Part shown: piece after piece, positions 34,417-47,135 of the stretch
How positions within the stretch are numbered: the first letter of the stretch is position 1
Layout: the number at the start of each line of letters is the position of its first letter
Source: Ciona savignyi
Taxonomy: Eukaryota > Chordata > Ascidiacea > Phlebobranchia > Cionidae
Direction: 5' to 3'
Assembly (NCBI GenBank): GCA_000149265.1
Contig: CH002693.1
Span: 49,928-113,927 of the forward strand
DNA length: 64,000 nucleotides
The notes under the pieces: model-generated
Databases searched by the model: none
The model's input: the letters and a program-made list of their open reading frames with translations, nothing else
What the model was told of the DNA's origin: nothing
Position numbers and translations under genes: made by a program

Positions 34417-34650
34417 TGGTCCGACCGGTTAGTCTGGTGGTTTAGTGCGGCGCGTTTCAACTACTTGGTTTTTAAGGTTTAAAACTGGTCGCCAGCTAGT
34501 CGGTTGTGTCCTTGGGCAAGGAACTTAACGGACATTGCCTTAACCCAGCGGATTAATGGGTTCTACCAAATTGAAGGAACGTGTGAATCATACACAACAC
34601 ACTACAATACCCCCTTGGTTTTCCATTTCACGGGGATAAACATAAAAATG
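34417..34650 (+). mobile_element. SINE-1 with internal deletion
   Basis: The head (tccgaccggttagtctggtgg) and core are present. The body is shortened between acacactacaa and tacccccttgg. Confidence 0.75.
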
Positions 34651-35739
34651 AAAGTTTAAAACTTGGATTAAAAAGATTTAGCGCATTGGCGATTTTAAAT
34701 GTTACAGTAAACGTACATTTCCTGTAGATGTTAGTTTAAGAATACGTTACTACAAAAACTACAGATCTTATCCGACATATAATATAACTGTTTCATTCGC
34801 AGGATTCAAAAATAGCTCCATTCTCTGTATAAGCAATTTAAAAGACATTAGGGGGAATATGAACACCAATCATCGTTTTGTACCAATTGGCGACAAATCG
34901 GGTTTTCCGTACTAAATTCAGAGCAATTCTCGATTAATCGGGGGACAATGGTTGTACATTAATGCGTCATAAAACGTACTCTTTCACTGCAGACAAGCTC
35001 GGTGACGTGACGATTTTCGCGGAATTTCGCGGCCGAAAACCGGTCTCGTTATCAATCTTACCCGAAAACCGTCCCAAAATAGCTTTTAATAACCGTACCG
35101 TCTTATCAGCGTTCTTATCTTTACCGCGACGTGACTCTTAATGTTCATTTCCTGCTCCCATTGTTACGCAATAATTAACGCAACGTACCACCGATTTTGT
35201 GCTTCAAAATATTTAACAAATTTATAACAATACTGGCTCCATGCAATAAGTCATTTGGAAATCATAGCTTACTACCACCATTGATGAATCAGTTGGTATC
35301 GGTTAACAATTTACTAAGGAATTACTCTCTAATTAAAGCAGTCCTTGTAAGGTTATTTAAAGACATTGCAAAAAATAATAATCGGTGGTTGCAACGGCTT
35401 TGCCAAACATTCCTTCCAAATGTGACCATATTCAAAGCAGTCTTTATTAAATTTATCTTGGTATAAGGTAATCTGACGATTATCTATGTGGTTGGGCACA
35501 TTTTTTCGGATTAATTTTTAATGAAATAAGTTTCGTATCATAAGCTTATCGATTAGAGTATTTTTGTTTGTTTTTTTATGTAAAAATTTCTATATAAATC
35601 GGTCGCTTTAACCACACAAGTATTTTAAATTTAATGCGCATAAAACATAAATGTTTAAAACCAAACCCTTTATCGCCGCCAAGTGATTTATATTTGAGAT
35701 AAACCTAGTCGCTAAGCGGCGCTTGTCAACTACTACTTT

Positions 35740-35905
35740 TGAACGTCAAACGCACCCGATTCATAAACCGATTAAAAAATACAAATAACGCAAACCCAGT
35801 TATTGGAAACTTACCTTGGTAAAAAAAATTGTCGTGTGGTCAAATTGTTAACGTGAACGATACATGTACCGAATTATATACAATGCAAAAACAGGATTAA
35901 AATAA
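35740..35905 (+). mobile_element. SINE-2, two degraded tandem copies
   Basis: First copy: cgcacccgattcataaaccg...ttattggaaacttaccttgg. Second: gtcgtgtggtcaaattgttaacgtg. Confidence 0.5.
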
Positions 35906-36167
35906 TAAATAAAATTGGAAAAATAAAGTTTCTATTAAAATTCTTACACTAATCTTCAAAGTAAATTGTTCGGTAAAGCAAAAAAAGTAATTCCATTACA
36001 CATTAGTATTCGTAATAAATTGTCAACCGAAAATACGCTTCTGCTCGTGAACTTCTATTTTCGGAGTCAATTTGTTGCGACTAGAACCAAGTGGCTGGAA
36101 CCGTTTGAGCTAAAAATAGCCGAAGTATTGTCATGCTCTATTGCAACTTTAAGTAGAAATTAATTCT

Positions 36168-36412
36168 TCCGGTTTTCAGATAATAAAATGGGGGAAAGGT
36201 GAGAAATGTTTCTTACGTTTAAGAGAAAATGTCGTTGGGGTATTTTAAAAAATAAACTATTCTATTCATCCATTGGGGCCCATTAATAAATTCTTCCGGT
36301 TTTTAGTCAAACAAAATAAAGGAAAACGTGTGAAATCTTTCTTTCGTTTAAGAGAAAATAACGACGGGGTATTTTGAAAACTAAACGATTCTTTTCATCC
36401 GGTGGGACCCTC
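36168..36412. repeat. Tandem duplication, ~125 bp x 2
   Basis: The phrases aattcttccggtttt, aaatgggggaaaggtgagaaat (second copy aaataaaggaaaacgtgtgaaat), cgtttaagagaaaat and ttcatcc(a/g)ttgggg occur twice in the same order. Confidence 0.7.
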
Positions 36413-37278
36413 GTTCTACCACATTCTTAAAAGTTTGGCTATGAAGCCCTTGATGTCTCTCTTCTCCTAGCGTCTTAATTGGACACACCCACATTTCTGT
36501 CAGGCAAACGCAAATAATTGAACTGTCACCACATTTCAAGACACGCCTGCATCTCGTTATGAAAGCACGCACGCAACATTTTTGGTCTGTATTAACAAAG
36601 GATTTTAGAAAAACGAGTTCGATTGCGTCTTTGTAAAAGATTTCGCAATAAAATTTTTACCTTTTAAACTTTTGTTTGTATTTTTATCTTAAAACACCTG
36701 TTTAAAAGTATACGGCCCAGCAGACCCACATTTCTAATGATATTTACAAAAAAATTTACAATTTACAATTGTTTATTTTTGTTTTGTTTTTAGTGCTTTA
36801 AAAACAATAATTTACCTAAAACTCAATATAGCAAATTGCAATATGCATTGAATTCTACCATTAACACATATTACCCCTGCAATTCGACAGCCCTCTTGCG
36901 ATATAACTCGACTCTAAACGAAATATTCTGCCTATCAATCTTGTTATAACATTTTCGTTTACTCATTTATCAGTACAAAACTATACTATTGTATATCCAG
37001 TGTACGAAATCTTTATATCGCAATTTAAAAAAATATGTATATAAATTCGCCTAATAAATTCATAATAAATCTTAATTAATTATTTATTAAATGGATATGA
37101 TTGGCATTTTATAATCCAATATTTGCGTAGTACTAAAATAAGATATTTACCGACAGAAATAAGAAAATTTATACTCATTCCTATTCCACCCTTACAGCGT
37201 GGGATTTAAAACTGCGGATTGCAGAAATTGTTACTAATTAACGCCCCAATGGTAGTGTGGATTATGGAGCATTATAAC

Positions 37279-37453
37279 CAGTGATGGGCTTCAAGAGGTT
37301 CGCATGGGTTTGGTCGAACCCGTTCTTGAAACGTCGGGATAATCACCGATCCGATTCTTGCTTTTTTACTGACATTAGACCTTTTAGGGAACCTGTTGTT
37401 AGTAAGTATGATATAAAAGAGAACCTGTTCTTAAAATTATGAATGCCATCACT
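37279..37453. mobile_element. hAT-type MITE, family 'CAGTGATGG', copy 1
   Basis: ~175 bp with ends cagtgatgggcttcaagagg and ...gaatgccatcact. The flanks attataac and gatataac are plausible diverged 8-bp target duplications. It matches copy 2 at 43432 over its full length. Confidence 0.7.
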
Positions 37454-37699
37454 TGATATAACCTTGTTTTGCATTAATTTAAATAGTTCCCTCGTTTCAT
37501 ATGTCCCTCCATTGCTATCATATCATAATATAATTCTATCAAACAAATACTTACGATTATTTAACTTTTTTTCCACGTTCTTTAATCTTATATTCAAAAT
37601 TGTGCACACATAAAATCTGTAAAATATTATTTTTAATCTTGGATTAATACGATAAGTATTTTAGTGATTAAATACGCAACTAAGTTAAGTTGTTTTTAG

Positions 37700-37860
37700 C
37701 ATTTGAATATGCGCCTAATTAGTACTGGTAAGTATTGCAATGAATAAATACACGCCTGAGTACTGGTAAGTTTTTTAGAATTTTAATATGTGCCTAATAA
37801 ATACTGTTAAGTATTATATAGTGCTTAACTATACGCCTAAGCACTGTCAACCTCTTTAGC
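37700..37860. repeat. Short imperfect tandem repeat (~47 bp)
   Basis: cgcctaattagtactggtaag, cgcctgagtactggtaag, gcctaataaatactgttaag and cgcctaagcactgtcaa follow each other at roughly 45-50 bp spacing. Confidence 0.55.
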
Positions 37861-38244
37861 TTAAAGACGAATTTACTTTCTCGTCAGCTATAGGAAACGC
37901 ATAAAAATGTCACATTTAATTCGCATTTATACTTTAATCCTGTGAAGTTTTTCACATTTTAATCTTTTTACACAATTTTCCCATTAGGCCCGCGTTTAAG
38001 AGGTTGGTGCGAAAATAGTTGGCTAATTATAGTTGTTTATAGTATGTTTATAGCGATTTTTGCGATTTTAATAACAGATAAAATCCCAGCACGACTTGGA
38101 AATGTCATGACCTTGAACCGGTTCGCTCGTTTTCTGTGTAAAAGGTTAATGGATTCTAGTCATACTAGTTTGTATGCTGCTATAAACTATACAACTATAT
38201 ATCTTATCGTTTGGCTAGATTTGTCGAATTTATGGTCGAATATT

Positions 38245-38500
38245 CGACCGGTTAGTCTGATGGTTTAGCCGAAGGGTTGCAGATTCGAATCTGGTTTCTA
38301 GCTAGCTGTAGTTGTGTCCTTGAACAAAGTACTTAACGGACATCACCTGAACCCAGTGAATTTATGGGTTCTACCAAATTAAAGGACCGTGTCTATCATA
38401 CACAACACACAATATCATACACAACACACAATAGCTCCTGTAACCCGATGGTGGACGCGAGGTAATCTGACGATTGCTCGTGTGTTAAGCTGCTTGGTGT
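38245..38500 (+). mobile_element. SINE-1, diverged, with a small internal duplication
   Basis: The head accggttagtctgatggttt is mutated. The segment catacacaacacacaat is duplicated in the body. Confidence 0.7.
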
Positions 38501-39344
38501 TATCTTATCCTTTGTTTTAAAACATTACTATGAAATCCATATTACCAGAGAAAATCTGTATTAAAATGTTGAACCGCGATTATCAACCATTAAATTGATT
38601 TAAACATAAATAATTTTACAGAAAAAAAGCTGTATATATTATTATTTAATAAGTTTAATCGGTCCAATTTGGTTTAAAGATTCATTTACCGTTATTTTCG
38701 GATAGGTTACCAAGAAAACCTGCATTCAAGTGTTAAAACAACGATTAATCGCTCGTTAAATTGGCCTAAATAGATTGTATTAACGGATTTAAACATGAAT
38801 ATTTGACAAGAGAATTTTAGTAAAAAATGATTCTGTAGAAATGCCTCGATAACGCGACAGTAACTAAATTTATAGAAATGTCAGATTTATAGAAAAATAT
38901 TTTACCACGATTATTAATTAAATGAAGCTCTCGATGGTCAAGACAGAGGCAATGATTATGAACAGGTATGTCTACAGTTGGGTTGCAGAAGCTGTTCTAA
39001 AGTGCTTTTTATTTTATAATACAACTATTCGATTTATACTTAAACATGGAAATATCAATCAGCGGTAATGCAAAAATTAAAGTAAACCTAATTAATCAGT
39101 CTCTGTAAACCATATTAGCATTAGATCGTTTAGTGGGTGGTGATATGTAACAATTTCTACAATAGGTTAGGAAGTGGTTAGAATTTAGTATGAATTGACG
39201 AATTTTCGTAGTCTTGTATTTCCTCCTTTTAGCACTACCATTCGAAATCATCTATGTTTTATACCATTGGGACAAGACGACGCCATTTTTAAGTTTCATT
39301 AAATGGTAGCCATGACGGACATTAAACTATTTTTTTAGCTTTAA

Positions 39345-39455
39345 ACGGTCGTGTGGCCGAATGGTTAACGCGACCGATTTATATACAAATTTTCTTGGTA
39401 AAATGGTATTAATGACGAGCCCATCATGGGATCGAGACTGGTGCCCAATATACTT
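39345..39455 (+). mobile_element. SINE-2
   Basis: Reads cgtgtggccgaatggttaac, then gacgagcccatcatgggatc. The A box is intact. Confidence 0.7.
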
Positions 39456-39859
39456 TTAATTTTAAATAAAAGTTTGATTCTTGGGTTTTATGTTTATTAT
39501 AATAAGTTGCAGCTGAAATAAATATCATAGTGAAGAAACAAGATAAATAGTAAACACATGTACATATATAAACAAATAGAAAAAAGGCGCGCTAAACGTA
39601 TATCGTGAAATGCGAGTTACAATACCGGAACGAAAGAAGTATAGAAATGCAGATAATAAAAAATTAATAGACGATAAAAAATACAAAAAATGGAAAATAG
39701 TATTGCGCGAGATTGTGTTTTTTTACAACTGAAAACTATGATACAAAATAAACAAAACGCTGCGCAATAGTTCAACGAGTTCTCCAAGCCGCATGGTGGC
39801 GCTGTTCCCCCCACTAGTGTTCTTTGCCGAAGTGATAAGTTGTGACGATGAATCAATTA

Positions 39860-42684
39860 TTATCGTGAGTCGCATTCTCTCTGCGCTCTGGCAGATGATA
39901 CGCCGCGTAGAATGGCATTCGTGAAGCATTCATCGAAGGCTAGTTCACTCACAGGTTTTATAGGGCGCCTGGAAATGAAAAAAATGCATTGAAATCTCCC
40001 AATTATGTTTATTTTGTTCCTTTTTTAATCGGAATAAATTTCGAACCACTGAAGGGTTCGTTGTTAGGACATATTTTTGCATATAATTCTGTATATGAAT
40101 CGGCCGTGATAACCATTAGGCCGCACGACCGTTTCCAAATGTTAAAATCCCCAAAAGAATCTTTTAAAAAACAACCTGCACCGCCTTGGTAACACCTCTT
40201 AGGGAAATCTTAATTTGTTTAAAAACGCCTGGGACACATGTAGATGCCATACAATCGTGTAAAAAGTTGAGGGGTCAGAGAAACAAAAGCTCGCACGCGT
40301 TGATCCCCGATTCCTACGTCCAACTTCCACCCATATTCGGAAATATTGCGTCAGAAATAGTCTCTTCAAGTAACACGAGCTTTCCGGGTGGCTTTATCGT
40401 CATAATTGCAGTTATTTTATAACAATAGGAGACATTAGTTCTCCAGGTGCATAGGTATCAAATGAAACCAAAAAAACAAGAACTTTGTACCCCCCATAGG
40501 TAGCTTACAAGATGGTTCGAAATATTTCCTTGGAGACGCAAAAATAACACCCAGCAAGAGACGTGTTTGATTGGCCAGTTTAAAACGACACCCGAGAGCT
40601 TTAGCCAATGAGAAAGTAGTTATATTTCATGACGTTGCGACATCTCTTTTACAGTCCTTGCTTTGCAATATGGAACCCACCAAAAGAGCTTTTAATCCGC
40701 GCTTTATCAGTCTATCATCTCGGTTAGAACTATATGCGCGAAATTTTTTGACGTCCATTTTGGGGGTTTAATTTTTAGATTTTTTTAAATTAGAAAATTA
40801 GACATTTGATTACACAACCTAAGCCTAAGTAATTTTAATAATTTCCCTCCCTTCTATTTTTTGTACACTTCTCGTTAGTTAATATCAAAAAGTAAACGTT
40901 TGTTCGGTAGAAAATTATTTTTCGAGCTGTTTTAAATGGCGTAGATTTTATATTCCTTTTTTAATAAAGTTGTACTGCACGGACAGCGATTCTAATTATG
41001 ATTTTTTAAAAAAATTATAATTTTTTCACTTTAATATTTTCCGTTTAAAGGTTATACTTTCACTAATGAAAGTAAAGTAAAAATCGTCGGTGTACCCTAC
41101 AAGTTTATACAGAAAAAACATTAACCTTCTTAAACTATGGTTTCAAGAAAAATATAAATTGTTGAACTAGTTTTAAATTGAGATTATAGAGAGTGCGATA
41201 TATTACGAGTTATTGCGTCTTTTTTACATTTGTGCGCTTTTTTGGTTTATCTAAGACATGACCTATAATATCAAGGATATATAGTTTGTCCTATTTGCCA
41301 ATTTTCACATATTTTTACTCTAGTTTTACTTACCTCGAAAAAACTCTCGCAGATTCAATTTGTTTCAGTTGTTTTTGATGAAGTTTTGCTTGCTCCTTGA
41401 CTATCCACGCTTCGGCTCCAAGGAAACTCCGTACGCGGCGATTCAACGCACCAGAACCCCGCCGAAGTAGCCTTCTGACCTCGATCTTTGTGAGGAGTTT
41501 TATAAGTTCAATCTCTCTTCGTTCGATTTCGGACGTTTCTTTATCCGCCTCCAGTTCGTCAATAATTTCCGTTAGAATTGCATTCGTACTGAAATTATAT
41601 AATAAAATAATTTATGCATTCAGTTATGGAAAATAAATTTCGTGCCCCGCCCAAAATAACTGTAGACGTTAAAAACGAGCTTTACTTCTTTAGATATTTA
41701 TTTTAAAATATTTTTAAATGAAATAATGAAACTGAAACACAACTATAAATTATCAATTTGTGTAATGTCACTATTTAAATAAAATAAATATACAAACAGT
41801 TTAACAGCTAATTAATGTTTCCATCGGGTACTAAATTTAAATTTAAAGCATAAAACCAACTGTGTCGTGAAGATAAATAGGGTAAAGTTAAAGAAATACT
41901 AATTCAGGGTTACTTTTCCATGTTGAGACGTTTTTAGTGACCATATAAATACTTAGGTTTTTCAAACGGAATATAGATAGTTCGATGTGTCCTTTGGGCA
42001 AGGCACTTAACGGACATTGCCTGAACCCAGCGGATTAATGGGTTCTACCAAATTGAAGGAACATGTCTATCATATACAACACACTGAAATAGCTCCGGTA
42101 ACCCGACGGTGGGCGCGAGGTGATCTGAAGATTGCCCGTGTTTTGCCCCCTTGGTTTTCCCATTCACGGCGGAAAACCATATATATATAGTAATGTTTTT
42201 TAAACCTTGGGTATAGTTAAATCCTGTATTGGAAAAACGTAGAACAAAGTTGCGTAATTAACGCACGGTCTTGTGGCCGAATGGTTAACGCGACCGATCT
42301 AATTTCAATATGAAAACACGGTTTTAGTAACGAGCACATAATTGGTTCGTATTCTATTCCGTGAAAAGTTGCACAATTAGCTGAAATATCGCCAAATCGA
42401 ATTGCTTTTCCGAAAACGAAATTGCGACAGATAAACGAAATTTGAAATTTAATTTACCGTTCCGCATGGTGGAGCTCGTTGCTTGGAACTCGTCTGCCAT
42501 TTTCCCTGGACGTATGGTGTCTGCAAAACGACAAATTATATTAAAATCTAAACGGACATAAATGTTTAATCATAGTTAATTTTACCTACCTTTTAATGGG
42601 CTTCGAAAGTGTCATTTCAATGGCGATAGTAAGCAGGGCGAAGATAATAAACACTTTTGCCATAATTGGTTGAGCATTCGACAT
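39860..42684 (-). CDS. Novel secreted precursor B (4 exons, 173 aa)
   Basis: Exons: 42684-42590, 42520-42458, 41588-41334, 39968-39860. All are GT-AG and all three introns are phase 2. The signal peptide AKVFIIFALLTIAIEM then TLS-KPIK matches gene A at the K-P-I just after the predicted cleavage point. Initiation could be at Met1 or at Met8 directly before the hydrophobic run. Exon 3 is a long, charged, probably helical segment with RRLLRRGSGALNRRVR. The last R-R-V-R is a basic processing site, followed by SFLGAEAWIVKEQAKLHQKQ, alignable with A and C. The last exon reads ...LAFDEC-x17-ECDSR, the same two-cysteine pattern. A 5' acceptor lies at 42736, leaving a 51-nt leader. B has one exon more than A or C. 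Function unknown; a secreted one-disulfide peptide is inferred. Confidence 0.75.
40028..40135 (-). mobile_element. SINE-2, just past the 5' side of precursor B last exon
   Basis: Reads aaatttcgaaccactgaagg, then ataaccattaggccgcacgacc. It lies in intron 3 of precursor B. Confidence 0.65.
40440..40780. other. GC-richer island in intron 3 of precursor B
   Basis: The stretch carries attggccag, agccaatgag and atgacgttg, that is CCAAT-like and CRE-half motifs, in otherwise AT-rich DNA. It might be a promoter or enhancer, or the end of an unclassified DNA element. No exon is visible on either strand. Confidence 0.3.
41988..42178 (+). mobile_element. SINE-1, 5'-truncated, in intron 2 of precursor B
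   Basis: Starts within the core (tgtcctttgggcaaggcac) and runs to cacggcggaaaaccatata. Confidence 0.75.
42266..42372 (+). mobile_element. SINE-2 in intron 2 of precursor B
   Basis: Reads ggtcttgtggccgaatggtt, then acgagcacataattggttcg. Confidence 0.65.
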
Positions 42685-42689
42685 TTTTA

Positions 42690-43400
42690 AAAGAAATTTG
42701 TAGTTTTTGTTTGCAAATACGATAAAATAAGTACGCTGAAAATAAAAATAAAGATGTTTTTAGTTTTCCAGATTTACTTTATACAATATATTAAATAACC
42801 CTTCCAAGATACTGTAGAAACTGTGGCTATGTTAGTTTTGTAAAAAAAAGAAATTTTGATTTAAATAATATAGTAATGTCCCCCTAAAGAAGTTAAATCA
42901 TAAACTTCCTAACGCGATTTAATACCCGCTGCGCTTAAACCTCACTGTCTGGAGACGTTCCGTCTGATACGGATTGCAAACGACTTCGCGAGACTTTATA
43001 GCGATCTTTACTCAATCACACCTAGGACACACCTTCTCATTGACTGCTCTCTCACGTGACCTACTCTCGCCACGCTCTACCGCGCATGCTCGTACACACT
43101 ATTGTGACATCACAAGTCACCATTGTCTTGGGACGACACCCACCACGCGATTGTTGTCCCGACACAACGAAAATAACTTTGCGAACCTACGCGAAGGACC
43201 GTACAGTTGTTTATTTACATGACCTTTACTACGACATTACTATTACCGCCTACACTAGGGCTAAAAGCAGATGTGTACGTAATTCAAGCCTAAAAACCAA
43301 CAAAGCTCAAAGTACGATCTTATTCATTAGAGTAAAAACCCGTGTTTACCTCCACGGCGATAACTCGCTAAGGGCATTGGAAAAGCTAACATTGTAGATA
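42690..43400. promoter_or_regulatory. Probable upstream region of precursor B
   Basis: About 42900-43300 is clearly richer in GC than its surroundings, has no repeat, and lies immediately upstream of the gene. It contains an E-box (tcacgtgacc) and a CRE-like tgacatcac. No specific promoter element can be defended, so this is a location-based inference. Confidence 0.3.
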
Positions 43401-43431
43401 CTTCCACGCGCATACATATACGGGCTGTAGG

Positions 43432-43606
43432 CAGTGATGGAATTCAAGAGGTTCGCATGGGTTCGGTTGAAACTGTTCTTGGGACGTCGGGATAATCACC
43501 GATCCAATTCTTGCTTTTTTACAGACATTGGACCTTTCAGGGAACCTGTTGTTAGTAAGTACGATACACAAGAGAACCTGTTCTTTAAATTTTAAATCCC
43601 ATCACT
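43432..43606. mobile_element. hAT-type MITE, family 'CAGTGATGG', copy 2
   Basis: Ends cagtgatggaattcaagagg and aatcccatcactg are good terminal inverted repeats. The flanks gctgtagg and gctgtata look like an 8-bp target duplication. Confidence 0.75.
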
Positions 43607-43861
43607 GGCTGTATAGGTTTCTGCAGATTCATTACTTAAAGGTTCATTTCACCCCTTATATCCTTGAACGTACGTCCTTAAACTAATTGGATGTCTGATC
43701 TGAGAGACTGGACATGTCGACGTTGCTTAAATTGAAATAAAGTAAAAAAACCTTTCTTTTATACTTTCATGTCGAGTAAGCGATTTTGGCCTTCCTTTTT
43801 GCTTCTTAAATTCGTTCAGGCATTCGCGCGTTTTACTTTTCACTTTCTACAACGAGTAAGT

Positions 43862-43978
43862 TAATTTTTTACTAGGCTAAGATTGGAACACGCAACTGAT
43901 TCGTTACATGGCCCATTTATTATATAAAATTCTGCATGTGAATCGGTTGCGCTAAATATTTATCCACACTGCCTTTTA
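43862..43978 (-). mobile_element. SINE-2, diverged
   Basis: Reads aagattggaacacgcaactg, then aatcggttgcgctaaatatttatccac. Confidence 0.5.
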
Positions 43979-46415
43979 CTCTTGAGCTAAAGAAGAAGTA
44001 TAAAATTGATTATTTTGGAATAGATAGATCATTTTACCCAAATTTTCGCTAATTGTCATACCAATATAATAAACAACAGACAAATCTGTATAAAAATGAA
44101 ATAACCACGTATGGGAATTCCAAAAATAAATATCTCCGTAAATTTTAATGCTTCGATTAAAAAATATTTTTTTCGACCACGCATCGGTTTTGAGAGGGTT
44201 CGTAAAATTTTGCTATGAGAAGATAGATTTTTCGAGATAATTTAGATTCCAATAAACAATGGTTATACACATGTTATTACAAAATCCACATTTTATAAAC
44301 TTATTCGCTGATAAGATTATTAATTAAAAAAACGCCTTATGCTTTGCCTTAACCAACCAGAGTTTCCGCACAAGAAATAACGTGTTCTCGCCCTAAGTTC
44401 ACTGAGTTTACTGAGTTCATGTCTAAATATTTATAAATAACTCTCCGATAAGGATGTATACCAAACTTTGAAATCTAATTCCAATCAAAGATTAGAATTT
44501 CTGAAGACCGCAAATGTAATCGTCATCGTGGCTTGAAATTGTATAACAAACTGGTTTAAACCAGTATAAACTGGTTTTATCCCACGTGGCTTGAAATTGC
44601 GAAATATCAGTTGTGAAACAATACGCCATTGTTACGAAACTGTCGATCTACCGACCGTTCACCTAAACAGTTAACATTCGCGAATAGGGCGGTTTTATTA
44701 CCTGGTTATGACGTCAAATGCCTCGGTTAATAACGCCCTACTAGTACGAGGAAACATAACTCACCGTATTCACTGTTAGCACAACAACTAATTCTAATAT
44801 GCAACCATATGACAAACTTAAAAAACAACAATTAAGATACAAAACATATTTTTTCAAGAGAACGAATCGAAATTGTAACACTTTCAGTAGAATGTTGCAA
44901 AACATTATGATTTTAATGAAATGTCGACGATCTTAAGGTCAAGTTCCACAGGTCAAATTCATGGTCGTAAATTGAAATAATGGGATTTTAAATATTAAAA
45001 ACGTCTTTTAAATCTTAAACACAAATAAATAGTAAAATATATTAAACAAATTTTGTAATAGCTCAGACCACAAAATTTTGTAATAGGTTACCCGTCCTAC
45101 CATATGCACGAGGTAATTTGACAATTTTCTGAAACTACGTTAATCATTTTTCACGCGTTATAATAAAATAATGTCTACCCTAATTCATGTTTAAGGCTTT
45201 AACACCTTTAAAGACAAAAAAGCAATACGAACTGCATTATGGTATTTTAAATGATGTTTTATTGCTCAATATATTCATGAATTCTTTCATGTCTTCCAAA
45301 CAAATATGGTTGCATTACAACGCACATTTTTATACGAGCTAGATCTGCCAATAAATGACTTACAATAAAGTATTTAATGTTGTGTTTGTGTAACACGTTT
45401 ACCACCAGGAAAATATGTACACAGAGATTGTAATTATTTCGACCTTTGGTCTAAATTTCCTCTGTAGTAATATACCCTAGGAATTTCAACATTGCCAAAA
45501 ATATAAAATATATCTCATCGACAAATTATAGAGTTAATGTAATGTTAATATTAAATTAAGGTTGTGAGTAAATACGATCCGGATTAAAGAAATGGTTAAC
45601 ATTTATCGTCGGATAACGTTTTTTGGCATTATTGCTCGGTTTGAGGTTTAATTATACCAATGTCGTGCTGTGGCGGTTGGAAATGGGTTGTAATAATCCA
45701 GTTATTATAGGTGTAGTTTAGTCCGCGGTTAAAACACGCAAAAAGTAAGTTATACAATAAATTTGAAAAATGGATTGCATTACGAAACTTTGGAATGGTT
45801 TCTTATAGAAAATAGACTCTGAAGTTTAAATAATCAATTGTCATCTGCCTGCTAAACGCTTTTATCGATTCAACAAGCGCAGCGGATAGATACAACCCTA
45901 TGTTGGGTTAGAAAATCTGACAGTTGCCCTGTGTAATGACGTGTAATTTATATCCTTTACATCACGTTTATAATAGTTTTGTTTCTGCGGTGAAAAGAGT
46001 CCGAATTACATAAATTGATGTAGGAAAAAAAAACGACGACAAACAAATAAAATTAAAAATAAAAATATTTAAATAAAATTTACTACACTTAGCGAAAGCC
46101 AATATCAAATGTTTTTCACATTTTAATAATCCTATTAACTCTACGAACAACTCGAGTCAATTATATCATTTTTATTTCATTTTTTATAAACAAAATAAAC
46201 GCCAGTCTTGGCAAACATAAAACATAGTTTCAACCTACAGGGCAGAATTATACTGAACATATTTAAAATTTGGAAATAATTAACTCGATTTAAGTTTAGT
46301 TTGCAACAGTTTAATTAAATGTTGATTTAAAGCAGGAGTTTAGTTAGTGTTACAAGTAATGCTTAATACCATTATTAATTCCAAAGATTAAAAGTAACGG
46401 TGAAACATACCGTTA

Positions 46416-46745
46416 TCCGCCCGGTTGGTCTAGCGGTTAAGTGCGTCGCCATTCAATCGAAAGGTTGCAGGTGCGAAATTGATCGCTAGCTGGTCGGTTG
46501 TGTCCTTGGGCAAGGCACTTTACGGACATTGCCTGAACCCAGTGGATTAACGGGTTCTACTAAATTGAAGGAACGTGTCTATCATATACTACACACTGCA
46601 ATAGCTCCGGTAACCCGACGGTGGGCGCGANNNNNNNNNNNNNNNNNNNNNNNNNNNNNNNNNNNNNNNNNNNNNNNNNNNNNNNNNNNNNNNNNNNNNN
46701 NNNNNNNNNNNNNNNNNNNNNNNNNNNNNNCCACACTAATATTCT
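46416..46745 (+). mobile_element. SINE-1 interrupted by an assembly gap
   Basis: The head and core are intact from ccgcccggttggtctagcgg. The body stops at the gap (46631-46730) and the tail fragment atattctatcc follows it. Confidence 0.8.
46631..46730. other. Assembly gap
   Basis: 100 N inside a SINE-1, so probably a repeat-induced assembly break. Confidence 0.99.
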
Positions 46746-47135
46746 ATCCTTAATGCAAAATTAGAAAGTAGGCAAAAATGTTTTACTTGCATTTATTAAC
46801 AAATCAGTGTGATGGTTAATGGACCTTGTAGGTCCGCAGCTAAACGTGTATGATGGTCCCCTTAATTATTTTTACCAATTTCAAGTCTTGACTGATTTCT
46901 TTTGTATAATATACTACTTTTCTAATAAAGTTCCAAATTGCTGCCATTGCAAGTTTACAGTCATAGTTTATGACATCACAGTGGACGTATACTGATCTGT
47001 TTTAAAGGCATTCAATATGAGTTTTACACATTGCCTTATGCTATTGGTCCCAGAAATTTCAAGCAATTTTTCCTAGCCCAAAATTTGCTTTTGCTTTTGT
47101 TTGCGAAGTTCAATGGGACTACCATAATAATTCGT

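Larger units (their letters stand above)
24900..39850. other. 15-kb intergenic stretch between precursors A and B
   Basis: No gene could be supported. It contains the SINEs, MITEs, tandem repeats and one gap listed separately. Open frames of 60-92 codons occur here but lack splice context, domains or codon regularity; several are translations of SINE or MITE sequence. A further diverged member of the A/B/C set could hide here, since its exons would be short. Confidence 0.4.

Noticed and set aside
35197-35466. 89-codon plus-strand open frame
   Set aside because: It starts with a plausible Met but has no domain, signal peptide, splice context or neighbour. The composition is ordinary AT-rich DNA.
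36381-36572. Cys-rich 63-codon minus ORF (CRRVLKCGDSS...)
   Set aside because: It overlaps the ~125-bp tandem duplication, lacks a signal peptide, and has no splice or paralogue support.
38044-38268. Plus-strand ORF starting MFIAIFAILITDKIP, resembling a signal peptide
   Set aside because: The hydrophobic start tempted me to add it to the secreted set, but it lacks phase-2 splicing and the last-exon cysteines, and its 3' part runs into a SINE-1.
46529-46753. ORF containing many X residues, and similar 'MPEPSGL(M/T)GST' ORFs
   Set aside because: These are translations of SINE-1 (the phrase comes from the cctgaacccagcggattaatggg segment) and of an assembly gap.
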